A DNA stretch of 64,000 bases from Lacibacter luteus (GCF_004118265.1 NZ_SDHW01000002.1:124001-188000), one strand, 5' to 3'; counted from the first letter of the stretch, positions 25,555 to 34,496 are shown. Program-made: numbers and translations. The notes: generated by a model from the letters alone, not told the origin.

Positions 25555-25588
25555 AAAAAGAAGCCCCGCAATTGCGGGGCTTCTTTTT
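25555..25588. terminator. Strong bidirectional terminator
   Basis: A perfect 34-base palindrome: AAAAAGAAGCCCCGCAA and its complement. It separates the convergent DUF4394 and lipoprotein genes. Confidence 0.9.
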
Positions 25589-25592
25589 GAAA

Positions 25593-26129
25593 TTACCAAG
25601 GCTTCTTTTGCCCATGCCAATAAATCGCTGCAACAAATTCTCTAAAGGGATCAGTCGGCATTGATTTATCTAATGGAACTCCTATAATACGCAAGCCGTC
25701 GCTGATGACTATCTTATGGTGATTGGCAAACTCAAGTTTAATGCGAGATGAATCAGGTAATTTCTTTTTGCTGTTTAAAATCCTGTTACAGTTACCAATC
25801 AATTTTTTCACTTCGATTGTAAACGATGAATCCAGTCTTTTTTCCGATAAGACAACAGAGCCATTTCTAGAAACGGAAGCCAGATATTCGTTATTAATCC
25901 TGGATACAACAACCAATGGCTCATCATCGGGAACGAAACATCCTGTTGTTATTAATTGTACGCTTAACTTACCTCCTTCTAGTATACCTGCTGGCGGCAT
26001 CCCGTTTACTAATTGAACCAGAGAATCTTTCCCTTCAATATAGGTCAATCTTAAAGGCTTTTCTTCATTGTTACATGAAAAAAGAAACAACGATACTATG
26101 CCCGGAAATATGTAATTGAAAACTGACAT
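25593..26129 (-). CDS. Hypothetical lipoprotein
   Basis: 178 residues from the ATG at 26129; the longer ORF start at 26171 would place 14 residues before the signal. MSVFNYIFPGIVSLFLFSC is a type II signal with Cys at 19. The rest is a small mixed alpha/beta domain (LSVQLITTGCFVPDDEPLVVVSRINNEYLASVS). I do not recognise the family. It lies downstream of the PfkB gene on the same strand but a terminator intervenes. Confidence 0.65.
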   Translation of the reverse strand: MSVFNYIFPGIVSLFLFSCNNEEKPLRLTYIEGKDSLVQLVNGMPPAGILEGGKLSVQLITTGCFVPDDEPLVVVSRINNEYLASVSRNGSVVLSEKRLDSSFTIEVKKLIGNCNRILNSKKKLPDSSRIKLEFANHHKIVISDGLRIIGVPLDKSMPTDPFREFVAAIYWHGQKKPW

Positions 26130-26180
26130 TAATCGGAATAGATTGCAGATGTTGGTTGCACGAACCAACAATAAACAAAA

Positions 26181-26202
26181 AAAGCAGCATTGCTGCTGCT
26201 TT
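26181..26202 (-). terminator. Terminator of the PfkB kinase gene
   Basis: AAAGCAGCA / TGCTGCTTT stem with a 4-base loop; on the minus strand it is followed by a TTTTTTT run, 23 bases after the pfkB-family stop. Confidence 0.75.
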
Positions 26203-26224
26203 CAACGTTTTATTTAACATTTCC

Positions 26225-27148
26225 TCACACCAACTCAATATCAAAATTCACCAGTTGTACAAACTGCTGAATGCGTGCATCAATATCGGCTTTGGAGATT
26301 TCTTTTAAACGTGTGGTGCCAAATTTCTCTACGCAGAAGCTGGCCATAGCACTACCCACAATAATGGCCGTCTTCATGTTTTCGAAACTGATGTCTTTTG
26401 TTTTAGCAATATGGCCAATAAAACCACCTGCAAATGTATCGCCTGCACCCGTTGGGTCAAACACATCTTCTAACGGTAATGCAGGAGCAAAAAACACTTC
26501 ATCGTTATGGAATAACAATGCACCATGCTCGCCTTTTTTAATAATCAGGTATTTCGGCCCCATGTTCATAATCACTTTTGCCGCTTTCACCAACGAGTAC
26601 TGTGCACTCAGCTGGCGGGCTTCGCTGTCGTTTACCATCAACACATCTACTTTACTTAATACTTTCTCAAGGTCTGCCATAGCAGTTTCCATCCAGAAGT
26701 TCATAGTATCAAGTACAACCAGCTTGGGCTTCTGCTTCATCTGATCGATCACTGCATTTTGCACTGCAGGCACCAGGTTGCCCAGCATCAGGAATTCGCA
26801 ATCCTGGTAGCTATCCGGAACAACAGGATTAAAATTAGCCAGTACGTTCAGTTGTGTATCGAGTGTATCACGGGTGTTCATATCGAGGTGATAACGGCCG
26901 CTCCAGAAAAACGATTTTTCGTTTTCTTTAATTTCCACACCATCGGTTACTACTCCACGTGCTTCCAGCATTTGCAATTCTTCTTTAGGAAAATCGCCAC
27001 CTACCACACTCAATTGCTTAATAGGAGTTGCAAAGTTCGAAGCGCTCCATGCAATATAGGTAGCAGCTCCGCCAATAATTTTATCACTTTTTCCGAACGG
27101 GGTTTCAATTGCATCAAATGCCATTGAACCAACAACAACTAACGACAT
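26225..27148 (-). CDS. PfkB-family sugar/nucleoside kinase
   Basis: 307 residues. Ribokinase-family marks: N-terminal MSLVVVGSMAFDAIETPFG with the GGAATYIA signature, NDSEARQL (Asn173, Glu176, magnesium site), and DPTGAGDTFAGGF with the catalytic base Asp237. The family phosphorylates sugars, nucleosides or related alcohols with ATP. The substrate cannot be told from sequence; the length fits ribokinase-like and adenosine-kinase-like branches. It is monocistronic with a promoter motif at 27190-27197 and its own terminator. Confidence 0.88.
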   Translation of the reverse strand: MSLVVVGSMAFDAIETPFGKSDKIIGGAATYIAWSASNFATPIKQLSVVGGDFPKEELQMLEARGVVTDGVEIKENEKSFFWSGRYHLDMNTRDTLDTQLNVLANFNPVVPDSYQDCEFLMLGNLVPAVQNAVIDQMKQKPKLVVLDTMNFWMETAMADLEKVLSKVDVLMVNDSEARQLSAQYSLVKAAKVIMNMGPKYLIIKKGEHGALLFHNDEVFFAPALPLEDVFDPTGAGDTFAGGFIGHIAKTKDISFENMKTAIIVGSAMASFCVEKFGTTRLKEISKADIDARIQQFVQLVNFDIELV

Positions 27149-27189
27149 AGTAATTTTTTAGGGTTATGATCCGTTAATGCGAATCGGCG

Positions 27190-27197
27190 CAAAGGTA
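27190..27197 (-). promoter_or_regulatory. Candidate -7 element of the PfkB kinase gene
   Basis: TACCTTTG on the minus strand matches TAnnTTTG exactly, about 41 bases before the start codon, leaving a normal short leader. Confidence 0.5.
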
Positions 27198-27237
27198 ATG
27201 GCTGCGGGCCTATGGTACATAACTACGCATAAAAAAA

Positions 27238-27259
27238 GCGCCATCGTTTCCGATGACGC
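27238..27259 (-). terminator. Terminator of the secreted hypothetical gene
   Basis: GCGCCATCG / CGATGACGC stem with a TTTC loop and one mismatch; the minus strand continues with TTTTTTT. It lies 22 bases after the gene's stop and just upstream of the PfkB promoter. Confidence 0.75.
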
Positions 27260-27280
27260 CTGTATAATTGACCCGATTTA

Positions 27281-27751
27281 TTATTTGTCGCTTCTTACCA
27301 GGTCGAACGATTTGTTATCGCTCATTACCAACCACATCATATCGATCTGGTTAATGTCGAAAGCCTTATCGAAACAGACGTATTGAATATGGTTCTTACC
27401 GGCTTCAACAGTCCAGTTGCAGGCAAGGTCGCCATCTTTTGCCTGTGTGGTGTAGTTGTAAAACAGATCGTTGTTTTTGAGCTTGATGTAGATCTTGTAA
27501 TCACTCCATTTAAACGAATCTGCCCCTTCCTGGTTAATAACGGCCATACGGATCTTGGTATAACCGGTACCATCATCACGGGTAATGTATTCGTTCTTGG
27601 TAACATACACCCCAATAAGGAAGTTGATGGTTTTACTTGGGTTTGAAATGCTTTCGTAATAATAATAATCACTTTGAGCTTTGGCGGTTGCGGGAGCAAG
27701 TGCCATAAACGCACCGCAAATGAGAGCGAGGAAAAAGAGTTTTTGTTTCAT
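27281..27751 (-). CDS. Secreted hypothetical protein
   Basis: 156 residues from the ATG at 27751 (MKQKLFFLALICGAFMALAPATAKAQS), a clean signal peptide with an AQ cleavage site; the longer frame adds 17 unlikely residues. The mature part is a beta-rich domain (YITRDDGTGYTKIRMAVINQEGADSFKWSDYKIYIKLKNND). I do not recognise a family. Its own terminator lies downstream; divergent from the TetR gene. Confidence 0.7.
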   Translation of the reverse strand: MKQKLFFLALICGAFMALAPATAKAQSDYYYYESISNPSKTINFLIGVYVTKNEYITRDDGTGYTKIRMAVINQEGADSFKWSDYKIYIKLKNNDLFYNYTTQAKDGDLACNWTVEAGKNHIQYVCFDKAFDINQIDMMWLVMSDNKSFDLVRSDK

Positions 27752-27927
27752 GTGATGAGTTTTAAATTGGGTCAAAATATAAATACCTGCAAAAAGCTGC
27801 AAACTCCCGAAGAGTAAAACTGCATTGCGTTTAACAAGTATGATATATGCAATGTTTACAGCTCAAAAATATCCGTAACAACACTTCTTTTCAATACCCG
27901 CAGGACGGTATTTTACTTAAAACAAAT

Positions 27928-27935
27928 TACATTTG
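27928..27935 (+). promoter_or_regulatory. Candidate -7 element of the TetR gene
   Basis: TACATTTG, an exact TAnnTTTG match, only three bases before the ATG at 27939. A functional box here would give a leaderless or nearly leaderless mRNA. The identical octamer precedes paaA and paaY. Confidence 0.4.
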
Positions 27936-27938
27936 GGC

Positions 27939-28532
27939 ATGGGAAAACTGAAAGTGCCAAAGAATGGCAACCGCAAAGACCTCATTGTAAAAGCCGGCGC
28001 AGCCCTCTTCAGGGAAAAAGGTTTCGGTGCAGCCAGTATGCGAGACCTGGCCGAGAACCTTGGTATTGAAGCCGCAAGCTTGTACAATCACATTCGTTCC
28101 AAGAACGAGATTCTTGAATCTGTTTGTTTTAATGTAGCCAATCGTTTTAATCTTCATCTTGATGAAATTGAAACCGGAACACTGTCACCGATCAAAAAGA
28201 TCGAAACAATACTCCGTTTTCATATTCAGCAGATGATTGATAACTACGAAGAAGTAATGGTGAGCGACAGAGAGTGGAAACACCTCGATGAACCTTACCG
28301 TTCTAACTTCCACACACAGCGCCGCAACTACAGAAAACGTTTAGCTACAATCATTGAAGATGGTATTAAGAAAGGTGAGATCAAAAAAATTGATGCTCCC
28401 ACTGCTGTAGTTATTCTGCTTCATTCTGTAACCGGTATTGAAAGCTGGCATCGTTCTACTGCTAAAATAAGCGGAGCGGAGCTTGAAGACAATATGGTGA
28501 TGATTATGATTGATGGTTTAAGAAGTAAGTAG
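27939..28532 (+). CDS. TetR-family regulator of the paa genes
   Basis: 197 residues from the ATG at 27939; a TTG two codons upstream opens the longer frame. The N-terminal helix-turn-helix is clear (ALFREKGFGAASMRDLAENLGIEAASLYNHIRSKNEIL). The C-terminal ligand domain resembles TetR proteins controlling fatty-acid and phenylacetate genes. It lies 13 bases before paaE in the same direction, so it most likely represses paaEABCD and responds to a CoA thioester such as phenylacetyl-CoA, as PaaR-type regulators do. The ligand is inference from position. Confidence 0.88.
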   Translation: MGKLKVPKNGNRKDLIVKAGAALFREKGFGAASMRDLAENLGIEAASLYNHIRSKNEILESVCFNVANRFNLHLDEIETGTLSPIKKIETILRFHIQQMIDNYEEVMVSDREWKHLDEPYRSNFHTQRRNYRKRLATIIEDGIKKGEIKKIDAPTAVVILLHSVTGIESWHRSTAKISGAELEDNMVMIMIDGLRSK

Positions 28533-28545
28533 TTAAGTTTGCTTC

Positions 28546-29628
28546 ATGTCCATCCATTTTCATTCGCTTGCTGTAAAAGAAGTTAAAAAAGAAACTGCCG
28601 ATTGCGTGTCTATCCTGTTCCGGATTCCGGAAGCATTACAGGAAACGTTCCAATTTACACAAGGGCAAAGTCTTACCATGCGCACCATCATTAATGGTGA
28701 AGAAGTTCGTCGTACCTATTCTATTTGCAGCAGCCCGCTGGAACAACAGTTAAGGGTTGCCGTAAAAAAAGTAGCAGGTGGCGCCTTTTCAATTTTTGCC
28801 AATGAGCATCTGAAAGTTGGCGACGTGCTCGATGTAATGCCCCCTATTGGTCGTTTTAATACAAATCTTGATGCCGCAAACAAAAAGCATTATGTTGCTT
28901 TTGCTGCCGGTAGTGGTGTTACTCCTCTTCTTTCTATTATCAAAACTACTTTAGCTGTTGAACTGCAGAGTTCGTTTACACTTGTGTATGGCAACCGAAA
29001 CCGTTCTTCCATAATTTTCTTTGAAGAGCTGGAGGCGATGAAAAATAAGTACATCGATCGTTTCAATCTCATTCACATTCTCAGCAGGGAAAAAACAGAT
29101 GCTGATCTGAATTTTGGAAGAATAACAACCGAAAAGTGTGAAGCTCTTTTCAACAAGTTGCTGGATTTAAAAGCAACGGATGAGTTTTTCATTTGCGGAC
29201 CTGAAGACATGATCTTTACTGTTCGGGATTTTTTAGAAAGCAACGCTGTTTCTGAAAAGAAAATTCACTTTGAACTATTTACTACACCCGGGCAGAAGAA
29301 AGCTGTAAGTCACAAGCCGCAAGCTGTAAGCGAAGAAGCTGTCAAAAGCAATATCAGCATTAAGTTAGATGGAAGAACTTTCGAATTAAGTATTCCGCTC
29401 AACAGCGATACAACCATTCTTGATGCAGCCATGCAGCAGGGAGCAGACGTGCCTTATGCTTGTAAAGGTGGGGTGTGCTGCACCTGTAAAGCAAAGCTTC
29501 TGGAAGGTGAAGTGAAAATGGATGTTCATTGGGGATTGGAGCACGAAGAAATTGAACAGGGTTATATCCTCACCTGTCAAAGCCACCCGGTATCTGAAAA
29601 AGTGGTGGTTGATTTTGATGTGAAGTAA
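28546..29628 (+). CDS. paaE: Phenylacetyl-CoA epoxidase reductase subunit PaaE
   Basis: 360 residues. Ferredoxin-NADP-reductase module: FAD site RRTYSICSS (about 61), NADPH site GSGVTPLLSIIKTT and CGPEDM. C-terminal plant-type 2Fe-2S domain with the cysteine cluster CKGGVCCTC and a later ILTCQS. PaaE passes electrons from NADPH to the di-iron oxygenase PaaAC. The paaABCD genes follow 101 bases downstream, where a second promoter motif lies. Bacteroidota often place paaE ahead of paaA. Confidence 0.95.
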   Translation: MSIHFHSLAVKEVKKETADCVSILFRIPEALQETFQFTQGQSLTMRTIINGEEVRRTYSICSSPLEQQLRVAVKKVAGGAFSIFANEHLKVGDVLDVMPPIGRFNTNLDAANKKHYVAFAAGSGVTPLLSIIKTTLAVELQSSFTLVYGNRNRSSIIFFEELEAMKNKYIDRFNLIHILSREKTDADLNFGRITTEKCEALFNKLLDLKATDEFFICGPEDMIFTVRDFLESNAVSEKKIHFELFTTPGQKKAVSHKPQAVSEEAVKSNISIKLDGRTFELSIPLNSDTTILDAAMQQGADVPYACKGGVCCTCKAKLLEGEVKMDVHWGLEHEEIEQGYILTCQSHPVSEKVVVDFDVK

Positions 29629-29703
29629 GCGCTCACATCCTGCATGAGAATTATCTGTACAAATAAAGGCTGATCATCGCACCAAACAGGTGTTAGTTTT
29701 GAT

Positions 29704-29711
29704 TACATTTG
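29704..29711 (+). promoter_or_regulatory. Candidate -7 element of paaABCD
   Basis: TACATTTG (TAnnTTTG match) 18 bases before the paaA start, in the 101-base paaE-paaA gap. It suggests paaABCD can be transcribed separately from paaE. Confidence 0.45.
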
Positions 29712-29729
29712 CGAATCAAGTAGATTGTT

Positions 29730-30686
29730 ATGTCTGTACACGATTTTGAACAGGTGTTTGAACAAAAAATCACCGATGAGGTAAAGATTGAACCAAAGGA
29801 TTGGATGCCCGAGGCATATCGTAAAACCAATCTCCGGCAGATCAGTCAGCATGCCCATAGCGAAATTGTGGGGATGTTGCCCGAAGGCAACTGGATCAGC
29901 CGTGCACCATCGCTTAAACGTAAAGCTATTTTGATGGCAAAAGTGCAGGACGAAGCCGGTCATGGTTTGTATCTCTATTGTGCTGCTGAAACTTTGGGCA
30001 TGAGCAGGGAAGAAATGATTAACGATCTGCACAGTGGCAAAGCCAAATACTCTTCCATTTTTAATTACCCCACATTAACATGGGCCGATATGGGTGCCAT
30101 TGGCTGGCTGGTTGATGGCGCTGCCATTCTCAACCAGGTGATGTTGTGCCGTACCAGCTACGGACCTTATGCAAGAGCAATGGTGCGTATTTGTAAAGAA
30201 GAAAGTTTTCATCAGCGACAAGGATTTGAATCGTTGCTGGTTTTATCAAAAGGAACAGCTGAACAAAAAGCGATGTGCCAGGATGCCATCAACCGTTGGT
30301 GGTGGCCGAGTTTAATGATGTTTGGACCAAAGGACAGCGAAAGCACCAACAGCGACCAGAGTATGAAGTGGAAGATCAAACGCAAAAGCAATGATGAGTT
30401 GCGCCAGCAGTTTGTTGATATGTGTGTTGAGCAAATAAAATTATTAGGCATGACTTTGCCTGATCCGCATTTGAAATGGAACGAACAACGTGGTCATTAC
30501 GATTTTGGAGAAATTGACTGGAATGAATTCTGGAATGTGGTGAAAGGAAATGGACCTTGTAACAAACAACGTTTGGAAGCACGCCGCAAAGCACACGAAG
30601 AAGGAACATGGGTGCGTGAAGCAGCCGCTGCACATGCGGAGAAACAAAAGTCAAAAGCAGCAAAGGAGAATTTAGCAGCTGCTTAA
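29730..30686 (+). CDS. paaA: Phenylacetyl-CoA 1,2-epoxidase catalytic subunit PaaA
   Basis: 318 residues. Di-iron carboxylate ligands appear in two helices: [14 protein letters not shown] and [49 protein letters not shown] is diagnostic of PaaA. The enzyme activates oxygen and epoxidises the aromatic ring of phenylacetyl-CoA. The C-terminal 25 residues are Ala/Lys-rich ([20 protein letters not shown]). It is followed by paaB after 15 bases. Confidence 0.97.
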   Translation: MSVHDFEQVFEQKITDEVKIEPKDWMPEAYRKTNLRQISQHAHSEIVGMLPEGNWISRAPSLKRKAILMAKVQDEAGHGLYLYCAAETLGMSREEMINDLHSGKAKYSSIFNYPTLTWADMGAIGWLVDGAAILNQVMLCRTSYGPYARAMVRICKEESFHQRQGFESLLVLSKGTAEQKAMCQDAINRWWWPSLMMFGPKDSESTNSDQSMKWKIKRKSNDELRQQFVDMCVEQIKLLGMTLPDPHLKWNEQRGHYDFGEIDWNEFWNVVKGNGPCNKQRLEARRKAHEEGTWVREAAAAHAEKQKSKAAKENLAAA

Positions 30687-30701
30687 TTACAACAATCAAT
30701 T

Positions 30702-31064
30702 ATGAACTTTCAGATAAGAAAATTTTATTACGGTGATATTCCTGATACGAATGCAGGTGGTAATTATCAATCTCAATCCGATACAACGGCCTGGCCTTTG
30801 TGGGAAGTATTTATCCGCAGCAAACAAGGTCTTGATCATAAACATGTGGGCAGTTTAAAAGCAGTTGATGCACAAATGGCCATTGAAAATGCAAGAGATG
30901 TTTACACTCGACGCATGGAAGGTGTAAGCATTTGGGTGGTTGAAAGCAAATACATTCATGCCAGCAACCCTGATGAAGCTGAAAGTTTATACGATCCTGC
31001 AAATGATAAAGTGTATCGCCATCCTACTTTTTATGATCTACCAGACGAAGTAAAACACATGTAA
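30702..31064 (+). CDS. paaB: Phenylacetyl-CoA epoxidase subunit PaaB
   Basis: 120 residues. WPLWEVFIRSKQGLDHKHVGSLKAVDAQMAIENARDVYTRR is the PaaB signature. PaaB is a small structural subunit that bridges PaaAC units and is needed for electron supply from PaaE. Length fits. It lies between paaA and paaC with gaps of 15 and 19 bases. Confidence 0.96.
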   Translation: MNFQIRKFYYGDIPDTNAGGNYQSQSDTTAWPLWEVFIRSKQGLDHKHVGSLKAVDAQMAIENARDVYTRRMEGVSIWVVESKYIHASNPDEAESLYDPANDKVYRHPTFYDLPDEVKHM

Positions 31065-31083
31065 GTTCAACAGATAATTTTTA

Positions 31084-31821
31084 ATGGATAATTCTTTAAT
31101 CGACTATACTCTTCATTTAGCTGACACGACATTGATTCTTTCGCAACGAAACAGTGAGTGGTGCGGACATGGGCCAATACTTGAACAGGATATTGCCATC
31201 ACCAATATTTCATTAGACCTGCTTGGACAGTCAAGAAATTTTTATCAATACGCTGCATTACTGCTGAATGATGGTTCAACAGAAGATTCGCTTGCTTACT
31301 TACGAACTGAACGTGAGTTTAAAAATCTTTTATTAGCAGAACAGCAGAACGGCGATTGGGGACAAACCATTTTACGTCAATATTTTTTCAGTCAGTTTCA
31401 ACTGCTCTTGTTTCAACAGTTACAGCAAAGCAGTGATGAGCAATTAGCAGCTATCGCAACAAAAGCTAGTAAGGAAACAACTTATCATGTTCGCTGGAGC
31501 AGCGAATGGGTGATCCGTTTGGGCGATGGTACAAATGAAAGTCAACAGCGCATGTTACACGCCATTGATGAGCTTTGGCGTTATACCGGCGAACTGTTTG
31601 AAGCAGCAGAATATGAAACAGCAATGGGCATTGATCTTGCTGCTATCAAACAAACATGGACTGAAAAAGTAACTGCAGTATTTGATGAAGCGAAACTTCC
31701 TGTACCGCAAAATGTATTTATGCAAACAGGTGGTAAGCAAGGTGTACATACCGAACAGCTTGGTTATATCTTAACTGAATTGCAATACCTGCAACGGACT
31801 TATCCGGGAGCGAAGTGGTAA
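31084..31821 (+). CDS. paaC: Phenylacetyl-CoA epoxidase structural subunit PaaC
   Basis: 245 residues. The ferritin-like fold is recognisable from LADTTLILSQRNSEWCGHGPILEQDIAITNISLDLLGQSRNFYQYA, EREFKNLLLAEQQNGDWGQTILRQYFFSQF and KETTYHVRWSSEWVIRLGDGT. PaaC pairs with PaaA; it is a catalytically inactive homologue that stabilises it. A CCCC/GGGG hairpin lies in the 35-base gap before paaD. Confidence 0.96.
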   Translation: MDNSLIDYTLHLADTTLILSQRNSEWCGHGPILEQDIAITNISLDLLGQSRNFYQYAALLLNDGSTEDSLAYLRTEREFKNLLLAEQQNGDWGQTILRQYFFSQFQLLLFQQLQQSSDEQLAAIATKASKETTYHVRWSSEWVIRLGDGTNESQQRMLHAIDELWRYTGELFEAAEYETAMGIDLAAIKQTWTEKVTAVFDEAKLPVPQNVFMQTGGKQGVHTEQLGYILTELQYLQRTYPGAKW

Positions 31822-31823
31822 GC

Positions 31824-31843
31824 CCCATCCCCTAAGGGGAGGG
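31824..31843 (+). repeat. C-rich hairpin between paaC and paaD
   Basis: TCCCC-TAA-GGGGA with outer CCC/GGG pairs and a one-base bulge. Such CCCC-TAA-GGGG hairpins are common intergenic sequences in Bacteroidota. It may tune paaC/paaD expression. No T tract follows, so it is unlikely to be a full terminator. Confidence 0.5.
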
Positions 31844-31856
31844 ATAATTAAGCAAT

Positions 31857-32375
31857 ATGAACAATGAGCAACTACATATCGATACTGCTGCCACAGAACA
31901 AAAAATCTGGTCGATACTAAGCACAGTAGTTGATCCGGAAGTTCCTGTATTAACAGTAATTGATTTAGGAATTGTAAGAGATGTAAAAATTCATGACGAT
32001 CACCTGGAAGTTATCATCACTCCTACCTACACCGGTTGTCCAGCAATGGATATGATTGCCATGAACATTAAACTTGCTTTGGCAGAGCAAGGGTATAAGC
32101 AAGTGAAAGTTGTTTCTGTTCTTTCACCTGCATGGACTACTGATTGGATGACGGAAACCGGAAAAGAAAAACTGAAACAATACGGTATTGCTCCACCTAA
32201 TCCTAAGCAACAGGTTTGTAGTGATCAATTGTTTGCGTCGAACGAAGCAGTGCAATGCCCGCACTGCAATTCGTATCACACTCACCGCATCAGCGAATTT
32301 GGTTCTACGGCCTGCAAAGCATTATATCAATGCGATGATTGCAAAGAGCCGTTCGATTATTTTAAATGCCACTAA
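31857..32375 (+). CDS. paaD: Phenylacetate pathway protein PaaD
   Basis: 172 residues. Residues 1-100 form a MIP18/DUF59 domain (VVDPEVPVLTVIDLGIVRDVKI, TYTGCPAMDMIAMNIK). The C-terminal part has a zinc-ribbon with CPHC and CDDC pairs. PaaD is thought to help assemble the iron-sulfur or di-iron centre of the epoxidase. It ends the paaABCD run and is convergent with the next gene; the inverted repeat at 32386-32445 lies between the two stops. Confidence 0.94.
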   Translation: MNNEQLHIDTAATEQKIWSILSTVVDPEVPVLTVIDLGIVRDVKIHDDHLEVIITPTYTGCPAMDMIAMNIKLALAEQGYKQVKVVSVLSPAWTTDWMTETGKEKLKQYGIAPPNPKQQVCSDQLFASNEAVQCPHCNSYHTHRISEFGSTACKALYQCDDCKEPFDYFKCH

Positions 32376-32385
32376 AGATTTCTGA

Positions 32386-32445
32386 TGTAGGATTTAGGAT
32401 GTATGATTTTAAACCAAATCCGAAATCATACATCTAAAATCTACA
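32386..32445. repeat. Inverted GATTTAGGATGTATGATTT repeat between convergent genes
   Basis: Arms at 32386-32409 and 32423-32445 pair with two mismatches and one bulged base. It fills the 71-base gap between paaD and the isomerase-like gene. Such gatttacgattt-type palindromes are typical intergenic repeats of this group. It may act as a bidirectional terminator. Confidence 0.6.
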
Positions 32446-32446
32446 A

Positions 32447-33367
32447 TCAAAAACTATCTACTTCACGATAGGCTTTAATCAACGCTACTTCACCTTCTTT
32501 GCCGGGTTGAGAATTACCATGTTCCATCCCTAGTAATCCTTTGTAACCTTTGCCTGTAAGATGTTTGAAAATGTTTTTGTAATTGATCTCACCCGTTGTT
32601 GGTTCTTTTCGTCCGGGGTTATCGCCCAACTGCACATACACTGTTTCATCCCACGACAGATCAATATTCGGAATAAGATTGCCTGAATGGATCTGCACAT
32701 GATACACATCAAACAGCATTTTACAACCGGGACTGTTTACCGATTTCACCATTTCATAAATGTTTGGGATGTCGGGCAATACCTGGCTTGGATGATCACG
32801 AAAGTTCAAAGGTTCGAGCAAAAGGGTAAGATTTTCTTTGGCAAGGATATCTGCAGCACGACGTAATGATTCCAACACATTCGCTTTCTGGTAAGCAATG
32901 TGCATGTTATGACTGATCAAACCCGGCACCACTACCATCCATTTGGCACCGCAACGTTTAGCAACATCAACCGATTCTTTTATCTGCGTTAAAAACTTTT
33001 CACGAATAGCTTTATCGTTTGTTGTGAGCGATGGTTTCTGCCAATCAATATCATGCGCCACAAACACACCCATCGTCATACCCAATTCTTTCAACGTAGC
33101 ACCAATCTTTTCCTGGTAAGCCTTATCTCTTCCACGCATGCCATTATCTTCAATTGCTCGAAAGCCCTGCCCATGTGCAAACTTTATCTGGTCGATAAAA
33201 TCATTGCCTGCGTGGTTACGGAACATGTTATCATGAATGGCATAATTCATTTTAAAAACAGGTTCGGCAGAAGTTTTCGTTGTGTTTGTTCCTGCCATTG
33301 CTGCTGTTCCTGTTACTGCGGCTGCGCCGGCCAGTACCGATTGCTGAAGAAATTGTCTGCGTTGCAT
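32447..33367 (-). CDS. Tat-exported TIM-barrel (hydroxypyruvate isomerase-like) protein
   Basis: 306 residues from the ATG at 33367; MQRRQFLQQSVLAGAAAVTG is a twin-arginine signal, missed by the longer frame. The mature protein is a xylose-isomerase-like TIM barrel (FIDQIKFAHGQGFRAIEDNGM, LLEPLNFRDHP, MLFDVYHVQIHSGNLI, GLLGMEHGNS), closest to the hydroxypyruvate-isomerase branch, with Glu/His ligands of the metal site. Family members isomerise sugars or keto-acids; a periplasmic location suggests action on glycan breakdown products. It may work with the divergent SUMF1 and oxidoreductase genes, which is inference. Confidence 0.78.
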   Translation of the reverse strand: MQRRQFLQQSVLAGAAAVTGTAAMAGTNTTKTSAEPVFKMNYAIHDNMFRNHAGNDFIDQIKFAHGQGFRAIEDNGMRGRDKAYQEKIGATLKELGMTMGVFVAHDIDWQKPSLTTNDKAIREKFLTQIKESVDVAKRCGAKWMVVVPGLISHNMHIAYQKANVLESLRRAADILAKENLTLLLEPLNFRDHPSQVLPDIPNIYEMVKSVNSPGCKMLFDVYHVQIHSGNLIPNIDLSWDETVYVQLGDNPGRKEPTTGEINYKNIFKHLTGKGYKGLLGMEHGNSQPGKEGEVALIKAYREVDSF

Positions 33368-33522
33368 AATTTTTGTTTGGATGCTCAATTTAATAAGTCT
33401 GTTCAATAATCACGAAATCGATTTTTAAGTTGTGCAAACGGTTTCACAACAAAAAAATGCCGGCATTCACATTTCACTAACAAGTGATACGCTTAGTTTC
33501 AGTAATTTCCATCCTCACTATT

Positions 33523-34488
33523 ATGAACAAGAAAAATTTTCTGTCGCTTTTAAGCGTGGTTTGTGCTGCTATTGCCACAGCACAAACACCCGATACATCA
33601 TTCCGTACATATCTGCAAGCTATTCCCGGGAGTTCGTTGCAAAGTAAAATGGTTGCTATCCCGTCCGGTAAGTTTATGATGGGTAGTCCCGATCAGGATA
33701 AACAAAAAGAAAACGATGAAACACCGCAGCGTGAAGTAAGTGTGGGTGCTTTCTGGATGGGTGCTTATGAAGTAACCTATGATGAGTTCAATGCATTTTT
33801 TCTTGATGAAACCATCAGCCAGAATACAAGTGTGGATGCAGTAACAAGACCAAGCCCTCCTTATATTGATATGACATTGGGTATGGGAAAGACGGGTGGC
33901 TTTCCTGCCAACAGCATGCAGCAATATGGTGCACTCATGTATTGCAAATGGCTGTATAAAAAAACAGGCGTGTTCTTTCGTTTACCAACAGAAGCGGAGT
34001 GGGAATATGCAGCCCGTGCAGGAGCAACAACTGTTTACCCGTTTGGCAGCGATGCAAAAGAGTTAGGTAACTATGCATGGTTTAAAACAAACAGTGAAAA
34101 CCGTTATCATAAAGTGGGTGAGAAAAAACCAAATGCCTGGGGCTTGTATGATATGCTGGGCAATGTGGGCGAATGGGTGCTTGATCAATACACTGATACG
34201 TATTTCACAACCATTGGCGACAAAGCAACGAATCCTTTGATTGAGCCAACGAACCGCTATCCACGTACAGTAAAAGGCGGAACTTACCAGGATGAAGCAA
34301 AAGACTTGCGTAGTGCTAACCGATTAAAATCTGATCCGGTGTGGAACCGTCGTGATCCGCAGATCCCAAGAAGCAAATGGTGGAATGCTGATGCACCGTT
34401 CATCGGTTTCCGCATTATCCGTCCGTTACAACAACCAAGTGCAGAAGAAGCGGAAGCTTTTTTTCAAAAGTATCTTGGGGAAGACTAA
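33523..34488 (+). CDS. Secreted formylglycine-generating-enzyme (SUMF1) domain protein
   Basis: 321 residues from the ATG at 33523 (MNKKNFLSLLSVVCAAIATAQ signal). The FGE-sulfatase fold is clear: MVAIPSGKFMMGSPDQD, VGAFWMGAYEVTYDEF, FRLPTEAEWEYAARAGA, GLYDMLGNVGEWVLD, GFRIIRP. True sulfatase activators need two cysteines in the C-terminal part; here only a single Cys (YCKWLYK) is seen in the mature protein, so a non-catalytic or scaffold role like GldJ/GldK relatives is more likely. No sulfatase gene is adjacent. It precedes the oxidoreductase gene. Confidence 0.8.
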   Translation: MNKKNFLSLLSVVCAAIATAQTPDTSFRTYLQAIPGSSLQSKMVAIPSGKFMMGSPDQDKQKENDETPQREVSVGAFWMGAYEVTYDEFNAFFLDETISQNTSVDAVTRPSPPYIDMTLGMGKTGGFPANSMQQYGALMYCKWLYKKTGVFFRLPTEAEWEYAARAGATTVYPFGSDAKELGNYAWFKTNSENRYHKVGEKKPNAWGLYDMLGNVGEWVLDQYTDTYFTTIGDKATNPLIEPTNRYPRTVKGGTYQDEAKDLRSANRLKSDPVWNRRDPQIPRSKWWNADAPFIGFRIIRPLQQPSAEEAEAFFQKYLGED

Positions 34489-34496
34489 GGAAAAAA

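Noticed and set aside
33432-33647. Small ORF overlapping the SUMF1 start
   Set aside because: Frame is out of register with the signal peptide and FGE domain, which are convincing.
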